Below, piece by piece: positions 36,201 to 45,732 of a stretch of 64,000 nt of DNA. The stretch is from positions 111,032,256-111,096,255 of the forward strand of contig NC_134366.1 in NCBI RefSeq assembly GCF_035582795.1, in the 5' to 3' direction. The notes beneath the pieces were generated by a model. It was given only the letters and a program-made list of their open reading frames with translations, did not search any database and was not told the DNA's origin. This DNA is from Mycteria americana (lineage: Eukaryota; Chordata; Aves; Ciconiiformes; Ciconiidae). How positions within the stretch are numbered: position 1 is the first letter of the stretch; each line of letters opens with the position of its first letter. The translations under genes were made by a program, and so were the position numbers.

Positions 36201-39200
36201 TGTATTTCCCTTCCGGTGAGCCAACACATACTGCTGGACACTGTTCAGCAATAAAGATCAGCTTGGACTTTTTGCTCATATGGGCTCCAAGCTCTGATTT
36301 GTTATCAACTGCTTACATGGTCCTTGGCCAGCTGCAGCTCTAAGTGATTAAAGCATTACTGCAAGAATTTACACTTACAGTAATCAGTACACAGTATTAA
36401 CTGCTGTGCAGCAGTAAACTAAGTTAGATCAGACAAGTTCACCAGTTGCTTTACATTATCCTTCATTGATATAGCAGCAATGTACATAATACACTGACTA
36501 ATTTTGTCTATACTTAATATAAAAGTAAATACTAAAACTTTAATCCAGCTGTAAGTTTTCTAAATAGAAATGTTACTTGTAATAAAGTCTGTAAAATCAG
36601 TTCTTGCCCCCCAAAAATTACACTAATGAAAGGAACAAGTTCGTCTGAATTAATGGAAACACTTTTGATGGGATTTTAAGGCTGTAGATAGCAGCAGAGC
36701 TAGAATTATCCTACAGATTCCCTCCCAAGCAGGCACATGAAGTCAGCTGCTTCCCTCCTGGGACCTGGATGTAGTGCTACAAAAAAGTGTATTCCAGTTG
36801 CCAAAAGCAAAAACTGCTCAGAGGGTCCTGATACACAGATTTCACCCAGCAGTCATTAGCACCAATTACAACATCAATCTAAAACTAGCAAACACTCCAG
36901 TACAACAGGATTTTGAATGCCACTATCCAAATGCTAGTCTAACAATTTTGGTATGGGTCTTATTCCATGATATGCAGTGACTAGGGACTTCAAAGGAGGA
37001 GCATATCAAGTGGACAGTTCCCTAGGATGAGACTAACATTATCACTCATAAGCAAATACATTTCTCAGGTGAAAAAAGCAGTCCAGATCACTAAAAATAA
37101 GGAGGGGACTCATCCTGTTAAGGATCCTTTTGTATCTTGTAAGGGAGCAGTGCAATCTTGTGACAAATGTAACACTTCCGGAAGAGCTACTGAAACTTCA
37201 GTCAGTATCTTTACAGCCTATGGATCTAAGGTCCAACACCAGCCTGCTGTTAATGTCTAACATTTGTTTGCAGGTGCTCTGTTCAGGCTCAGTTAGAAAA
37301 ATATTTAATACATCTAATACACAGTCCAAAATGTAGTACAACATGCTTAACTGATCTGGATCCCAAGGTTTACTATAAACCTCGGTTTTAACAGGAAGCT
37401 CAGACTATGTGGCAGGAAAGACATTGTCCCACACCCCAACAGGCTACTGCCTTTCTAGGCCACTACCCACAAGACCCTTGTGTGGTGATCCTGACCAGAA
37501 GACCATCAGACATTAAGGAACTGGTGATCCACATAGTTAGCCTGAGTACACCCAAGCCTGTGCTGCGCTATGCTGCACACACAGCTTCGCCTTCCTGCCT
37601 GTATTGTGCTGTGCACATCCTTGGGCTGCAGGGTAAACATAGCCAGTTGACTGTAGCTTGCAGGCAGCTCCCACTTGGTACTTGCGATTACAACACCTGC
37701 ATGTCCTTGTCTTTAAAAGTGCAGCAAGAAGTTCTCATGTAAATATCCCTTTTGTTTGGTGGTAGAATCAAATAGCTTGAATAAAATGGGATAACATTTC
37801 CATGAATGGGATCTGCACACCATGCTGCACACTGATTGGATGCCTGCTAGATGCTGCACAGCTTGGGGTTCCCAGCATTTGAAGGGACCTAAGATTATCT
37901 ATATTATCCTCTTTCTTTATAGTGGTAGCTCTAATAAGCAGCATTTTAAATGACACTTTATGGAGTCCAAGTGCGTTTCTTACTGGGATCATAAGAAACC
38001 AGCCTGGTGCAAAACATCTTGTCTTCTGAAGAGAATTTTTCTACTAAGCTGACATGGAGATGCTCACATACCTTTTGTTTCCCAATATCCATAAGTTGGG
38101 TTGTGCCTCCCAGTCGCTTAATATCCCCTGCAGCGACCTCCATCATGCGTCTGATTTCAGCCCTCTTCTCCGGCCATGCTGACACACTCTGGATTGCCAC
38201 CCATTGAGCCAGCCGCTACAGAAAGATGGAAAAGTTAAAGGTTTCACTACACATGAATTATGGCATGGGAGGCACTATACAAATAAAACACCTTGCAGTT
38301 CAACTAATACTGTTTTAGTCAAGCTTAAACTTGAGGCAAGTCAGCTCTGTCCTCTGCTCAAAGGAGTACTCAAACCATTGATATTACTCTCTAAAAGTCT
38401 CTGTCCTACAGCTGCCCCTGCAGTGTAGCACAAAGTCTACATATACAGAAGGCAGGCTTAAGAGTATGACAGCTTGTGCATATTGTGCCTTTCTGGTTGC
38501 CATTCTTTAACAGTCCAGAACAAGCTAATGTCCTTCAGGCTTCTCAGAAAGGCTACCTTAGCTTCCCCCTGCCTCACACACATGAGATCAGCAAGAGCAA
38601 TTGTCAGAAGTCAAGTTGTACCCGGCAAGAGCTATACCACTGATTCCTTCACAGGAGAAAGGGATTACAATAGAAAGTGCAATTAAATAGTGGGTTGAAC
38701 AGCAAAGTACAGAAGATAACCTCTCCCTCTGTCCCCCAATATGAACAGTTTCATATGAGAAAGCTTTATTCCGGCCTTATTTATGTCTTTCCTCTCATCT
38801 CAAAAGGGGAGAGACAGCATAAACCCAGTTTGGCATTCAGGAGCTAGTGTCAAACTTCTACCTCTAAATAATTCACTGCTTGCACTATACAGTAATAGAG
38901 CATTTCCTAATAAATCTACCATGGAGATTTATGTTTTTTTGAACAGAACTATGTCTAAACTTAGAAACAACATTTTCTGGCTTGACTCAAACCAGTCACA
39001 CCTGCTGCCTGCTCTCCCCTCTCCCCAATTACTTGGCATTACTCTATTATTGGACATGTTATATAGGTGTAACAACAAGCTTGAGGCTGACCACCTATCA
39101 ACTTTTAATATCCCATAGCTATCTTGTGCTGCAGGACAAAACTTACCTGAATATAGACCTCCTGGTGTTCATCAATGTATTTAAAGAGTGTTTCAAGAGC

Positions 39201-39206
39201 AGACAT
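27215..39206 (-). CDS. CNDP2: Cytosolic non-specific dipeptidase, complete coding sequence in 11 exons
   Basis: CNDP2 is a cytosolic, metal-dependent M20 dipeptidase with broad specificity; known substrates of the family include Cys-Gly and carnosine. Coding exons in transcript order: 39206-39147, 38215-38072, 35584-35422, 33828-33740, 32823-32623, 32102-32018, 31448-31288, 29323-29159, 28621-28480, 27871-27724, 27284-27215. They sum to 1428 nt, exactly 475 codons plus TAA, equal to the human length. Active-site residues fall at the human positions: H99 and D101 (GHLDVQP), D132 (STDDKGP), E166/E167 (GMEES), D195 (SDN), H228 (LHSGVYGG, from the dimer-interface domain) and H445 (GAHSQNE). The catalytic domain is split by the dimerisation insert, roughly residues 206-320. 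There is no signal peptide. The start codon has A at -3. Introns are GT-AG except intron 5, which has a GC donor. The gene is intact with no frameshift or premature stop. Confidence 0.97.
27501..27538. repeat. Perfect inverted repeat, 14-bp arms, in CNDP2 intron 11
   Basis: ACTGCTTCTGGTTT at 27501-27514 and AAACCAGAAGCAGT at 27525-27538 are exact reverse complements around a 10-base loop. The hairpin would form in the CNDP2 pre-mRNA between the last two coding exons. Confidence 0.85.
27724..27871 (-). CDS. CNDP2: CNDP2 exon 11 with H445
   Basis: A 148-nt exon encoding [18 protein letters not shown], then the strand to [20 protein letters not shown]. The TREGGSIP loop binds the substrate carboxylate in the family, and H445 is a metal ligand. 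The acceptor is GTTCTAG|TT and the donor is AATAG|GTATGA. Confidence 0.96.
28480..28621 (-). CDS. CNDP2: CNDP2 exon 10
   Basis: A 142-nt exon encoding [18 protein letters not shown], then the [16 protein letters not shown] segment, to RRAMKT plus one base. The acceptor is TTTTACAG|GTT and the donor is ACAG|GTCAGT. Confidence 0.95.
29159..29323 (-). CDS. CNDP2: CNDP2 exon 9
   Basis: Codons 302-356. It encodes [20 protein letters not shown], then [20 protein letters not shown] and [12 protein letters not shown]. The acceptor is TCTGCAG|AGA and the donor is CAT|GTATGT. The HGIEGAF and KFSIRLVP segments are among the most conserved of the family. Confidence 0.96.
31288..31448 (-). CDS. CNDP2: CNDP2 exon 8, dimerisation domain
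   Basis: A 161-nt exon encoding [19 protein letters not shown] and then the acidic stretch to KLLHDTK. The acceptor is TTTACAG|GT and the donor is AAG|GTATAT. It ends in phase 0. Confidence 0.96.
32018..32102 (-). CDS. CNDP2: CNDP2 exon 7 with H228
   Basis: An 85-nt exon encoding [20 protein letters not shown] and then MTDLITLM, ending after one base of a Gly codon. The acceptor is AAACCAG|GTG and the donor is ATGG|GTAAGA. H228 in LHSG reaches the active site of the partner subunit in this dimeric family. Confidence 0.96.
32623..32823 (-). CDS. CNDP2: CNDP2 exon 6 with E166, E167 and D195
   Basis: Codons 153-219, phase 0 at both ends. The acceptor is TTCAAAG|GAG and the donor is GAG|GTAAGT. 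It encodes [18 protein letters not shown] at the start, where E166 is the general base and E167 a metal ligand. D195 lies in CISDNYW. The end, ICYYFIE, leads into the dimerisation domain. Confidence 0.97.
33740..33828 (-). CDS. CNDP2: CNDP2 exon 5 with D132, followed by a GC donor
   Basis: This 89-nt exon completes Gly123 and ends at residue 152. It encodes [20 protein letters not shown] and ends EAYQQTNQ. D132 bridges the two metals. The acceptor is TTTCTACAG|GA. The sequence after the final CAG is GCATGT, so the intron starts with GC rather than GT. No in-frame GT alternative restores the conserved junction to EFPVNV. Confidence 0.95.
35422..35584 (-). CDS. CNDP2: CNDP2 exon 4 with H99 and D101
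   Basis: A 163-nt exon with acceptor TTTCTAG|CTG and donor GAAG|GTAAGA, ending after one base of codon 123. It encodes [18 protein letters not shown] and then [12 protein letters not shown], with zinc ligand H99 and catalytic-site D101, ending FTLVERE. Confidence 0.96.
38072..38215 (-). CDS. CNDP2: CNDP2 exon 3
   Basis: Codons 21-68, phase 0 at both ends. The acceptor is TGTAG|CGG and the donor is AAG|GTATGT. It encodes [18 protein letters not shown] and continues to LMDIGKQK. The WVAIQSVS strand begins the catalytic domain. Confidence 0.96.
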
Positions 39207-39233
39207 CTTCTGACCAGAGTGGTGTTGAAGATT
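39147..39233 (-). CDS. CNDP2: CNDP2 exon 2 with the start codon
   Basis: The acceptor TATCACAG precedes 27 nt of 5' UTR (39233-39207). The ATG at 39206-39204 follows in the context AGAAG-ATG-T. Twenty codons encode [20 protein letters not shown], then CAG|GTAAGT. The N-terminus matches the mammalian cytosolic enzyme, with no leader. Coding starts here; exon 1 is non-coding. Confidence 0.95.
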
Positions 39234-41672
39234 CTGTGATAGAAAAATAATTTAGCCTTCACAGGTTTCAGAAGCAACAGTCAGTAATCAAGCAGACACA
39301 GAAGACTTTCACCTTTCAACTGCTAATGCCACACACCAAGCTGTGAATATAAAACTCAAGGCCACTCCCTCTCACAAAATCACACAGTGAAGTGGCTAAA
39401 CAAAAGTATTTAATCTCAACACCATTGTTTCTGCCTCTCCCCACAAAATAACTTTGGAAGTTAAACTGAACAAGCCTGTCTATAGAGACTTCAATCAAGT
39501 CATGTACTTCACTTTACTGCAGAATTACAGGCAAAGTGTTACTCAAATGAAATTTATTCTTTGAAGTTGCATTTTATTATAAGAGTTCAACTAATAGCAT
39601 GCCAGAGGCTTGAATGCTAGCTGCTAGGTCCTAGAAGCACCACACTTTTACTTTGTGCTCTACAAAGGAGGTTAAAAGCAGGCAGCTTAAGAACTGTGTT
39701 TTCTTCAGCTTTAAAGTCCTAACCCACCACTCAGGCTTCCCAAAGAAGGTCAGAGTGAAGCCACAGGAACAGAAACCAGCCCCAGCAGGCCATAAGCAAG
39801 CGGTCAGTGACTAGTTCAGTGCTACCACTTCCTCATTTTGTTTTAGTTTCAACTGAAGCTCATGTGAGAAAATCCAAGACCTCTCCCCTCCTCAGTCTTC
39901 CGCCTTCCTCACCAGTCCAAAATCCATATTTAAGACATACTGTCCACTCAGCCAACAAAACCAACAAGCTTAAACTTAGTTCTCAAGTTAGAACTAAAGA
40001 TACAGCACCTCCTCTAAGCCAGGAAAATAATCAGCTTTACAAACATGCCTCAAATCCAAGCACCTGGACCATGAGAATAATTCCAATGTCTGTGTACTAC
40101 ACTGAACAAGCATGGTCAGCAGCACCAACTGCTGTGATTCAGTATTTTGTTTAGTCAGCTTTACGCCAGATCCTTCAAGCCATTCTTCCACTTCTACAAG
40201 AAAGTCACAAGACAAGTATGATAGCTGCTAAAACATTTGACTGTTTGCCTTAGGATTTCCTGAACACCGACTACTCTACATAACTCAAATGAATACTTTC
40301 AAGCTGCAGGTTGTCCCACACAACATACTGCAATATAAGCACATCCTACCACCCCAAATCTACAAGACTTACAGAACACGTTTTCTTTCAAGCAGGGTTG
40401 TACTTACACAGATCACCAATGTCTGACATACAAAAATCCTTTCACTGACTGGAGATGCCTTCTATTTAATTTACAGCATCCATCAAGTTTAAACTTGGAT
40501 AATGAGTTTTAAGCATCAATTAGAACAACCCCAAACCACCAGACAGCTCAAGCATTCTCTTCAATAGTTATGAATGGTGAAAACTGAACACCTTCAAAAG
40601 GCCTATATAGACATAACAAAGTTAAAGCAATGCTTCTCACTGAAGCCTGGTTTCCCTAATGAAGCCACCATACTCACATGCAGTTAGAGCTCAGGCATGA
40701 TTCATCTGGAGCTTTTCAGAGAAAGCAGCACACAGGCATCAGCCCTGTGCATCTGACACTCCCCTTTACTCACCAGTTCCTATAGCAACATCTGGGCTTT
40801 AGCTTCATACCACAGACACAAAATACAACATATTACACAGAGGCTGATATTCTGCCCAACACAAACAAGATCTGGACTACTTGCTAAGTCAGGGGCTACT
40901 TTAAGTATCATCTTAAACAGTTACATAGTCTTAAAAATTAGAGGAGCATTGAATCACTCAACTCTCACTATAGAGCTGCAAAAAAAGTCTGCCCCAAACA
41001 GCTTCAAACTTGGAAAAGCAAATATCGCTTACTGCACAGCACAAGGCTGCATGTTACTTCCCCTCTTAAACACCAGGGCTAGAATTTCCTCTAGGTCCCT
41101 CAGACTGGAGAACTGAATCCTTCCTAGCTGCATGGAAGAGGCTCCACAGTTCTACCTTTTCACAGCACTGTAACAGTCATATTATGAAATAAGATAACCC
41201 AAGGGACTATCAGTGCACTAGGACAACTTTGCCCTCCTTACCCACAGGCAAGATGAGTGCCCCCGAGGAGAACATTTAGTCAGGAGAGGTCAGTAGCCAT
41301 CACAGAGCACTCACTACCCTCCACAAGCCACTAAAAGCAGCAGCGTACAACCCCATACCCACGTTACAGGCCCTGCTCTTCGGGCTGAGCTTGACTTAAA
41401 GGTTAAATTTGGGACTTTACAAGGTTTTGCAGCAAAAGAGAAAGTTCACCGTAGCCCCGAGCTCTGTGACCGCAGAGAGGGAAGCCTCAGGGCAGGAGGG
41501 AGGCACGTCGCAGGTTTTTTAAGGACAGAGGGAGGCTCCCGGGGAGAGAGAACAAGCGTGGGGAAGGGGGGGGTGTGCAGCGGCACCTTCCCTCAGAGAA
41601 GCAGCCACAGCGCTGCCGCGGCCCGGCAGAGCCGGCCGGGCCGAGACACGAGGCCGGGCAGGGGCTTCTTAC
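39234..41672 (-). other. CNDP2 intron 1
   Basis: This intron runs from the predicted non-coding exon 1 to the start-codon exon. It shows the same CpG-poor, C-over-G composition as the other introns (40501-40560: A23 C17 G7 T13). Composition switches to a CpG island near 41.4 kb. No repeat was recognised. Confidence 0.75.
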
Positions 41673-41912
41673 CGCGGGACACCGGGCAAAGGCCGGCCCG
41701 GTGGGAACGCCACGCACCCGGCACCCGCCAGCGCCTCCTCGCAAGGCCGCGGCGCGGAGGCGGCCGCCGGCAGGCCAGGCGCGGCCCTGCGCGCCGGGCC
41801 ACGGCGCCACAACGCGAAGGGGAAGAGGGGGAGGGCAACCGCACCGCACCGCACCGCACCGCACCGCACCGCACCGCACCGCACCGCACCGCACCGCACC
41901 GGCTCCCTGTCG
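41673..41912 (-). other. CNDP2: Predicted CNDP2 non-coding exon 1
   Basis: A strong donor, CGCG|GTAAGA, has its GT at 41672-41671. It lies about 240 nt downstream of the start site inferred from the TATA-like box. Coding begins only in the next exon, which has its own acceptor upstream of 27 nt of UTR. So a non-coding first exon is required, and this is the best candidate. The start site itself is inferred. Confidence 0.55.
41841..41900. repeat. Pentanucleotide microsatellite (GCACC)12
   Basis: Twelve perfect GCACC units without interruption, directly downstream of the predicted CNDP2 start site. In the mRNA this reads as (GGTGC)12 near the 5' end. The perfect array suggests recent expansion and probable length polymorphism. 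Confidence 0.95.
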
Positions 41913-42225
41913 CAGGCGCCAGCTGCCGCCGCGGGCCTTTAAATACCCCTGCGCCGGCCCCGCCCTGCGCCGCGGTGGCCAATCCGCGGGCAAGGAGAGG
42001 GCGGCCCGGCGGCCTCGCGCGGCCCCGGGGCGGGGCTTGCCGCAAGACGGGGCGGGGCCGCGGCGCTGCCTCCCTGCCGGGGAGGGGGCGGCGCTCGCCA
42101 GCGCCCCCAGCGGCCGCGCCCAGCTACCGGGGGCGGGGGTGGGCGGGGCTCCGTCCTGCGTGGGGGCATCGCCTCCAGGTAGGCGGGCGGTGGTGACCCG
42201 CCCGCTCTCCAGAGACACGTGATGA

Positions 42226-43330
42226 GCAAGGGCATGAATCGGATAAGGCAAACATGAGAAGTAATACGGGAGATAGCCAGGAGCCATGTAACATGGGAGA
42301 AATTTGGGAGACCTTGGCCAGAGCCTGTCTGGACAACTGAATTATTCCAAGCAAAGACGGGAGTGTCCTTATGGCCTTCTTACGTTTGTGGTTGAGATAG
42401 ATTTAGATAGATTAGAAAAGGAAAGTGTAGCATGAACGGTGAGATGCAAAAGTGAAGGTCACCCAGCGAAGAGCTTCCTTAGCTCCTAACAGTGTTGGAA
42501 AGGCATAAAGTCATGCCAAGCAGAAAGATAAAAGTTCAGGTAAGGCTTCCGGACCTAAATGAAGCAAGGCCTTATAAGATGGGAACTGCTAAAGCTGCTT
42601 CTGTTCACGAGTAATTGAATAGCTCTGATAGGTATAGCTGTTAACCATGTACGGATATAATAATTTGGTAACTAATACTGTTTTATGGACATTCTTAAAA
42701 GAACTGTAAAAATGGTGGTTGGCCCCAGGCTGTCGTAAAAGTCTTTGTTACCTGAATTACTGAGGGAGGTTCGCCACTCAGTCAAACCGGTCGGGCAGTG
42801 TGGTCCTCAGTGCCACAAATATTAGGGGATGTGCTGATAAAATTTGCTGAGGGCATGAGGCCGGGATATGCAGTCAGGACAGAGAGGGCAGATGGCACAA
42901 GGTGATGACCCTGAGGATTGCAGAAATAAAACCGGGCTGAAATTTGGTAACCGGGAGCTCATGAGTTGGAAATGAGCGAGAAGGAGCGGGGCATACCAGC
43001 TGGTCACGGGAGGTCCGTGAGCTACCAGGAGCTGCCCTGAGAGAGAGCTGCACAATTTGGGAACTCGGCGGGTGGTGCCTGGGGCTGCGGTAGGTGCCAG
43101 GACCTTGCACGAGGCTGTGGTGAGTGTCGTCCCACGTGGGCTGCCGGGCACAGCCCCAGTCACCCACGGACGATGAGCTGAAGCCACAACAGCAGGTCTC
43201 TGGGGGGCTGCTTGGATAACCAGAGAAACAGAGTCTCTGAGCATACGAATTTGGCTTCAGTAACCTGCTGAAAAGACTGAGGAATGACATGGCTGCAAGC
43301 ACTTTTTACGCTGGGGTTAACGCACGAGGG
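42226..43330. other. Spacer upstream of CNDP2, possibly an unidentified LTR-like element
   Basis: Composition returns to about average beyond the CpG island. AATAAA occurs at 42925-42930 on the plus strand. It is preceded by an AT-rich and followed by a GC-rich block, a layout reminiscent of an LTR. I could not find TG...CA ends with a target duplication or match it to the LTR family seen elsewhere. No gene was seen. Confidence 0.3.
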
Positions 43331-43369
43331 TGAGGAAAATAGTTATCGGTAGTGGCTGTGAGGCCCTGA

Positions 43370-43875
43370 GGGCATCCCCTGCCCTGCAGGTTTGGCTGCC
43401 TGGGCTAGCGGCCAGCCAGGGATGGATGGAGCAGCCAGGGCTGCCCCGTCCCACTGGTGACGGTGGGGAGAGGCTCCCAGGCAGCCAGCGGGGAGGCTGC
43501 GGCCAGGGCTGCCCCCGGCCCGTGGGAGCTGCTTTTGGCTGGGCTGCCAGCGCTGGGCCCCGCCTGAGCTACAGCTCCCACCCCATCACAGCCCTGCCTG
43601 GCCCGGCCATGGGCCATGTCGAGCTGGGGATTCACAGCCTGACACCCGGCCCAGCCTCGTCCCATCCCCAGGGAGGTGCCCGCTGTCCAGGGCTGGGGCT
43701 GCCCGGTGTCCCCCGGCTCCCTGCTCCTGGCTGGGGGCTGGGACGGGCCCTGGCTGCCAGGCCCTGCCCTGATGGGCCCCATGGGGACCCCCACTGCTCC
43801 CGGCCCCCAGGCCCCAGGGAGCCCCTGGCCCCAGGGCACCCGGCACTGCTCTGTGTTGGTGGAAGAGCAGATGGC
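43370..43875. repeat. GC-rich interspersed repeat, copy 1
   Basis: A G+C-rich block with many CCCTGCC, GGCCCCAGG and CCATGGG words. It shares ordered segments with 47230-47875 on the same strand: a CTGCC...CCATGGG word, then ACTGCTCC, then GGCCCCCAG, then CAGGGAG and CCCTGGCCC. Several overlapping open frames exist on both strands, which is expected from stop-poor composition and not evidence of a gene. Confidence 0.55.
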
Positions 43876-45040
43876 AACATCAACTGCACACGGACAAATG
43901 TAGCTTAGAAACAGGAATAAAGCTTCTATCCACACTTACTTTAGAGAAAACCTTGTGCAGGAGCAATAGGAAAGAAAAAGATAAAAAAAGAATAAGAAAC
44001 TGCTTCTAAAAAGCAGTTTGTTGCATCTATGAAAGGTATTACGTGGCATGACATGGGATGATTCCTGGTGACCTCTTTCCATTCTCATGTTCCTACATGG
44101 ATGTAATTTTTGGTACTTTTTTCCCACATTCAAAACAAACCCCACAAACCAAAAATATGAATCAAGGACACAAGCTGAAAAAAAAAAGCATTTGGGAAGC
44201 ATACAGTGAAATTATTGTGTGCTGTATTATCCGAGTTTTCTGCAAGCCTATATTCATCTAAAATCCACAAAGGATTATGTGAAGAACAAACACGGAAACC
44301 ACACAGTGGCTTACCCAAGTGAAAACAACAAAAACTTTTTTGAAGGATAACAGGCCCAGTTATCAGCTTTGAGGGCCTTGTAAATTGTCTTTTTGTAAGT
44401 TTTGTTTTACGAGACTGGTAATTTCGAGGTGAAAAGAATATGTTCTTACATAAAAATCCTTTGGGAACAAAGGAGAAAGGAAGGGTAGGAAAAGACACAT
44501 TTATCAGGAATGGTTTAGGGATAGAAGGTGGCAGAGCAAGAAACTTTATAAAGAAAATGTAAGGATGCTGGGCCTTCTCTGGTCCAGGCGAAGCTATCTA
44601 AACATCTAAGCTGCTCTATTTCTTTTTTTTTAATATGTTCTTTTTGAAATTGTTTTGTTCTAAAGAAATCTTTCATAGATACTTGTGCCATTGCTTTTGA
44701 ATCACGGGGGTATAGCGTGGGGGGTATACGGAAGCACTGGTCTGAGGAGAGGACAACTGTGTGAATCAGCTTTGTGGGACAGCAGCGGACTGAGAGCTGT
44801 GGGCTGTGGAAGGCCAACAGAGGTACCATTGCCTTAATAGCTGTGGCCATCCTCACTGAAAAATTCCATGCGAAACCATGAAATGGGACAGAAAGCTTCT
44901 ATGGAAGCTACAGTAAACATACAAAATCTCACTCTCATTTCTTTTGAAATGAATTTCAAGTGGCAGTCGTGTCCCTATATGCAGGTGCATGGCATCTAAA
45001 AGTCTCACATTGCTCAATTCCTTTGTCCCTTCTCCTGAGT
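43876..45040. other. Spacer, nothing recognised
   Basis: AT-rich sequence between a GC-rich repeat and an LTR. Open frames of up to 122 codons on the minus strand have no recognisable family signature. Confidence 0.6.
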
Positions 45041-45042
45041 AA

Positions 45043-45138
45043 GATAAATACACAACAGTTTTGGCTGGGATAGAGTTAGTTGGCTAACTCCTACCCAGTT
45101 TTGGCTGGGATAAAGTTAGATAAATACACAACAGTTTT
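45043..45138 (+). repeat. 76-bp duplication of flank plus LTR 5' end
   Basis: GATAAATACACAACAGTTTT occurs at 45043-45062 and again at 45119-45138, 76 bases apart. Between them lie two copies of the LTR-start word GGCTGGGATAGAGTTAG (the second with A for G). The second flank copy runs into the full LTR. So the LTR start and its flanking DNA have been locally duplicated. Confidence 0.8.
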
Positions 45139-45732
45139 GTGCTGGTTTTGGCTGGGATAGAGTTAGTTTTCTTCATACTAGCTAGTACGGGGCTATGTTT
45201 TGGATTTGTGCTGGGAACAGTGTTGATAACACAGGGATGTTTTCATTACTGCTGGGCAGCGCTTACACAGAGTCAAGGCCTCTTCTGCTTCTCACCCCAC
45301 CCCACCAGCAAGGAGGCTGGGGGTGCACAAGGAGCTGGGAGGGGACACGGCTGGGACAGCTGAGCCCAAGTGACCAAAGGGCTATTCCATACCATATGGC
45401 GTCATGCTCAGCATATAGAGCTGGGGGAAGGAGAAGGAAGGGGGGGACGTTCGGAGTGATGGCGTTTGTCTTCCCAAGTAACCATTATGCGTGATGGAGC
45501 CCTGCTTTCCTGGAGATGGCTGAACACCTGCCTGTCCATGGGAAGCAGTGAATTAATTCCTTGCTTTGCTGTGCTTGCGTGCGTGGCTTTTGCTTTCCCT
45601 ATTAAACTGTCTTTATCGCAACCCACGAGTTTTCTCCCTTTTACTCTTCTGATTTTCTCCCCCATCCCACCGTGGGGAGAGTGAGCGAGCGGCTGTGTGG
45701 GACTTTGTTGCCGGCTGCGGTTAAAGCACGAC
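45138..45732 (+). mobile_element. Solo LTR of the same avian retroviral family
   Basis: The element begins TGTGCTGGTTTTGGCTGGG and ends GGTTAAAGCACGAC, where the terminal CA has decayed. It is about 595 bp. It is a same-family match to 1104-1626 (minus) and 48292-49771 (plus), and is longer than either because it keeps more of the central region. It includes CCATACCATATGGCGTCATG and TATTAAACTGTCTTTA. No intact target duplication was found, consistent with the rearranged left flank. There are no internal viral genes. Confidence 0.87.

Larger units (their letters stand above)
27285..39146 (-). other. CNDP2 introns 2-11
   Basis: The ten introns between coding exons run from 439 nt (27285-27723) to 2487 nt (35585-38071). 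No transposon was recognised in any of them, in contrast with the spacer to the right. The plus strand is CpG-poor, with C well above G. At 33001-33060 I counted A21 C16 G6 T17. This is the direction expected for a transcribed minus strand. A 14-bp hairpin in intron 11 is listed separately. Confidence 0.8.
41440..42225. promoter_or_regulatory. CpG island and CNDP2 promoter region
   Basis: GC- and CpG-dense sequence starts abruptly after a CpG-poor intron. On the minus strand, a TATTTAAA box (41938-41945) lies about 35 bases downstream of an inverted CCAAT box (41979-41983). Further upstream are GC boxes at 42027-42035 and 42049-42057, and a run of GGGCGGGG-type sites near 42128-42150. A CACGTG E-box is at 42216-42221. 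The spacing predicts a start site at about 41910. The open frames of up to 266 codons here are composition artefacts. Confidence 0.75.

Noticed and set aside
41487-42287. Long overlapping open frames on both strands in the CNDP2 CpG island (up to 266 codons), including a repetitive His-Arg-Thr-Ala-Pro-like translation
   Set aside because: They arise from stop-poor GC-rich DNA and from the GCACC array. They overlap on both strands and lack splice or domain evidence.
43330-43935. Open frames of 176-192 codons on both strands
   Set aside because: They fall in the paralogous GC-rich repeat. The composition explains the lack of stops.
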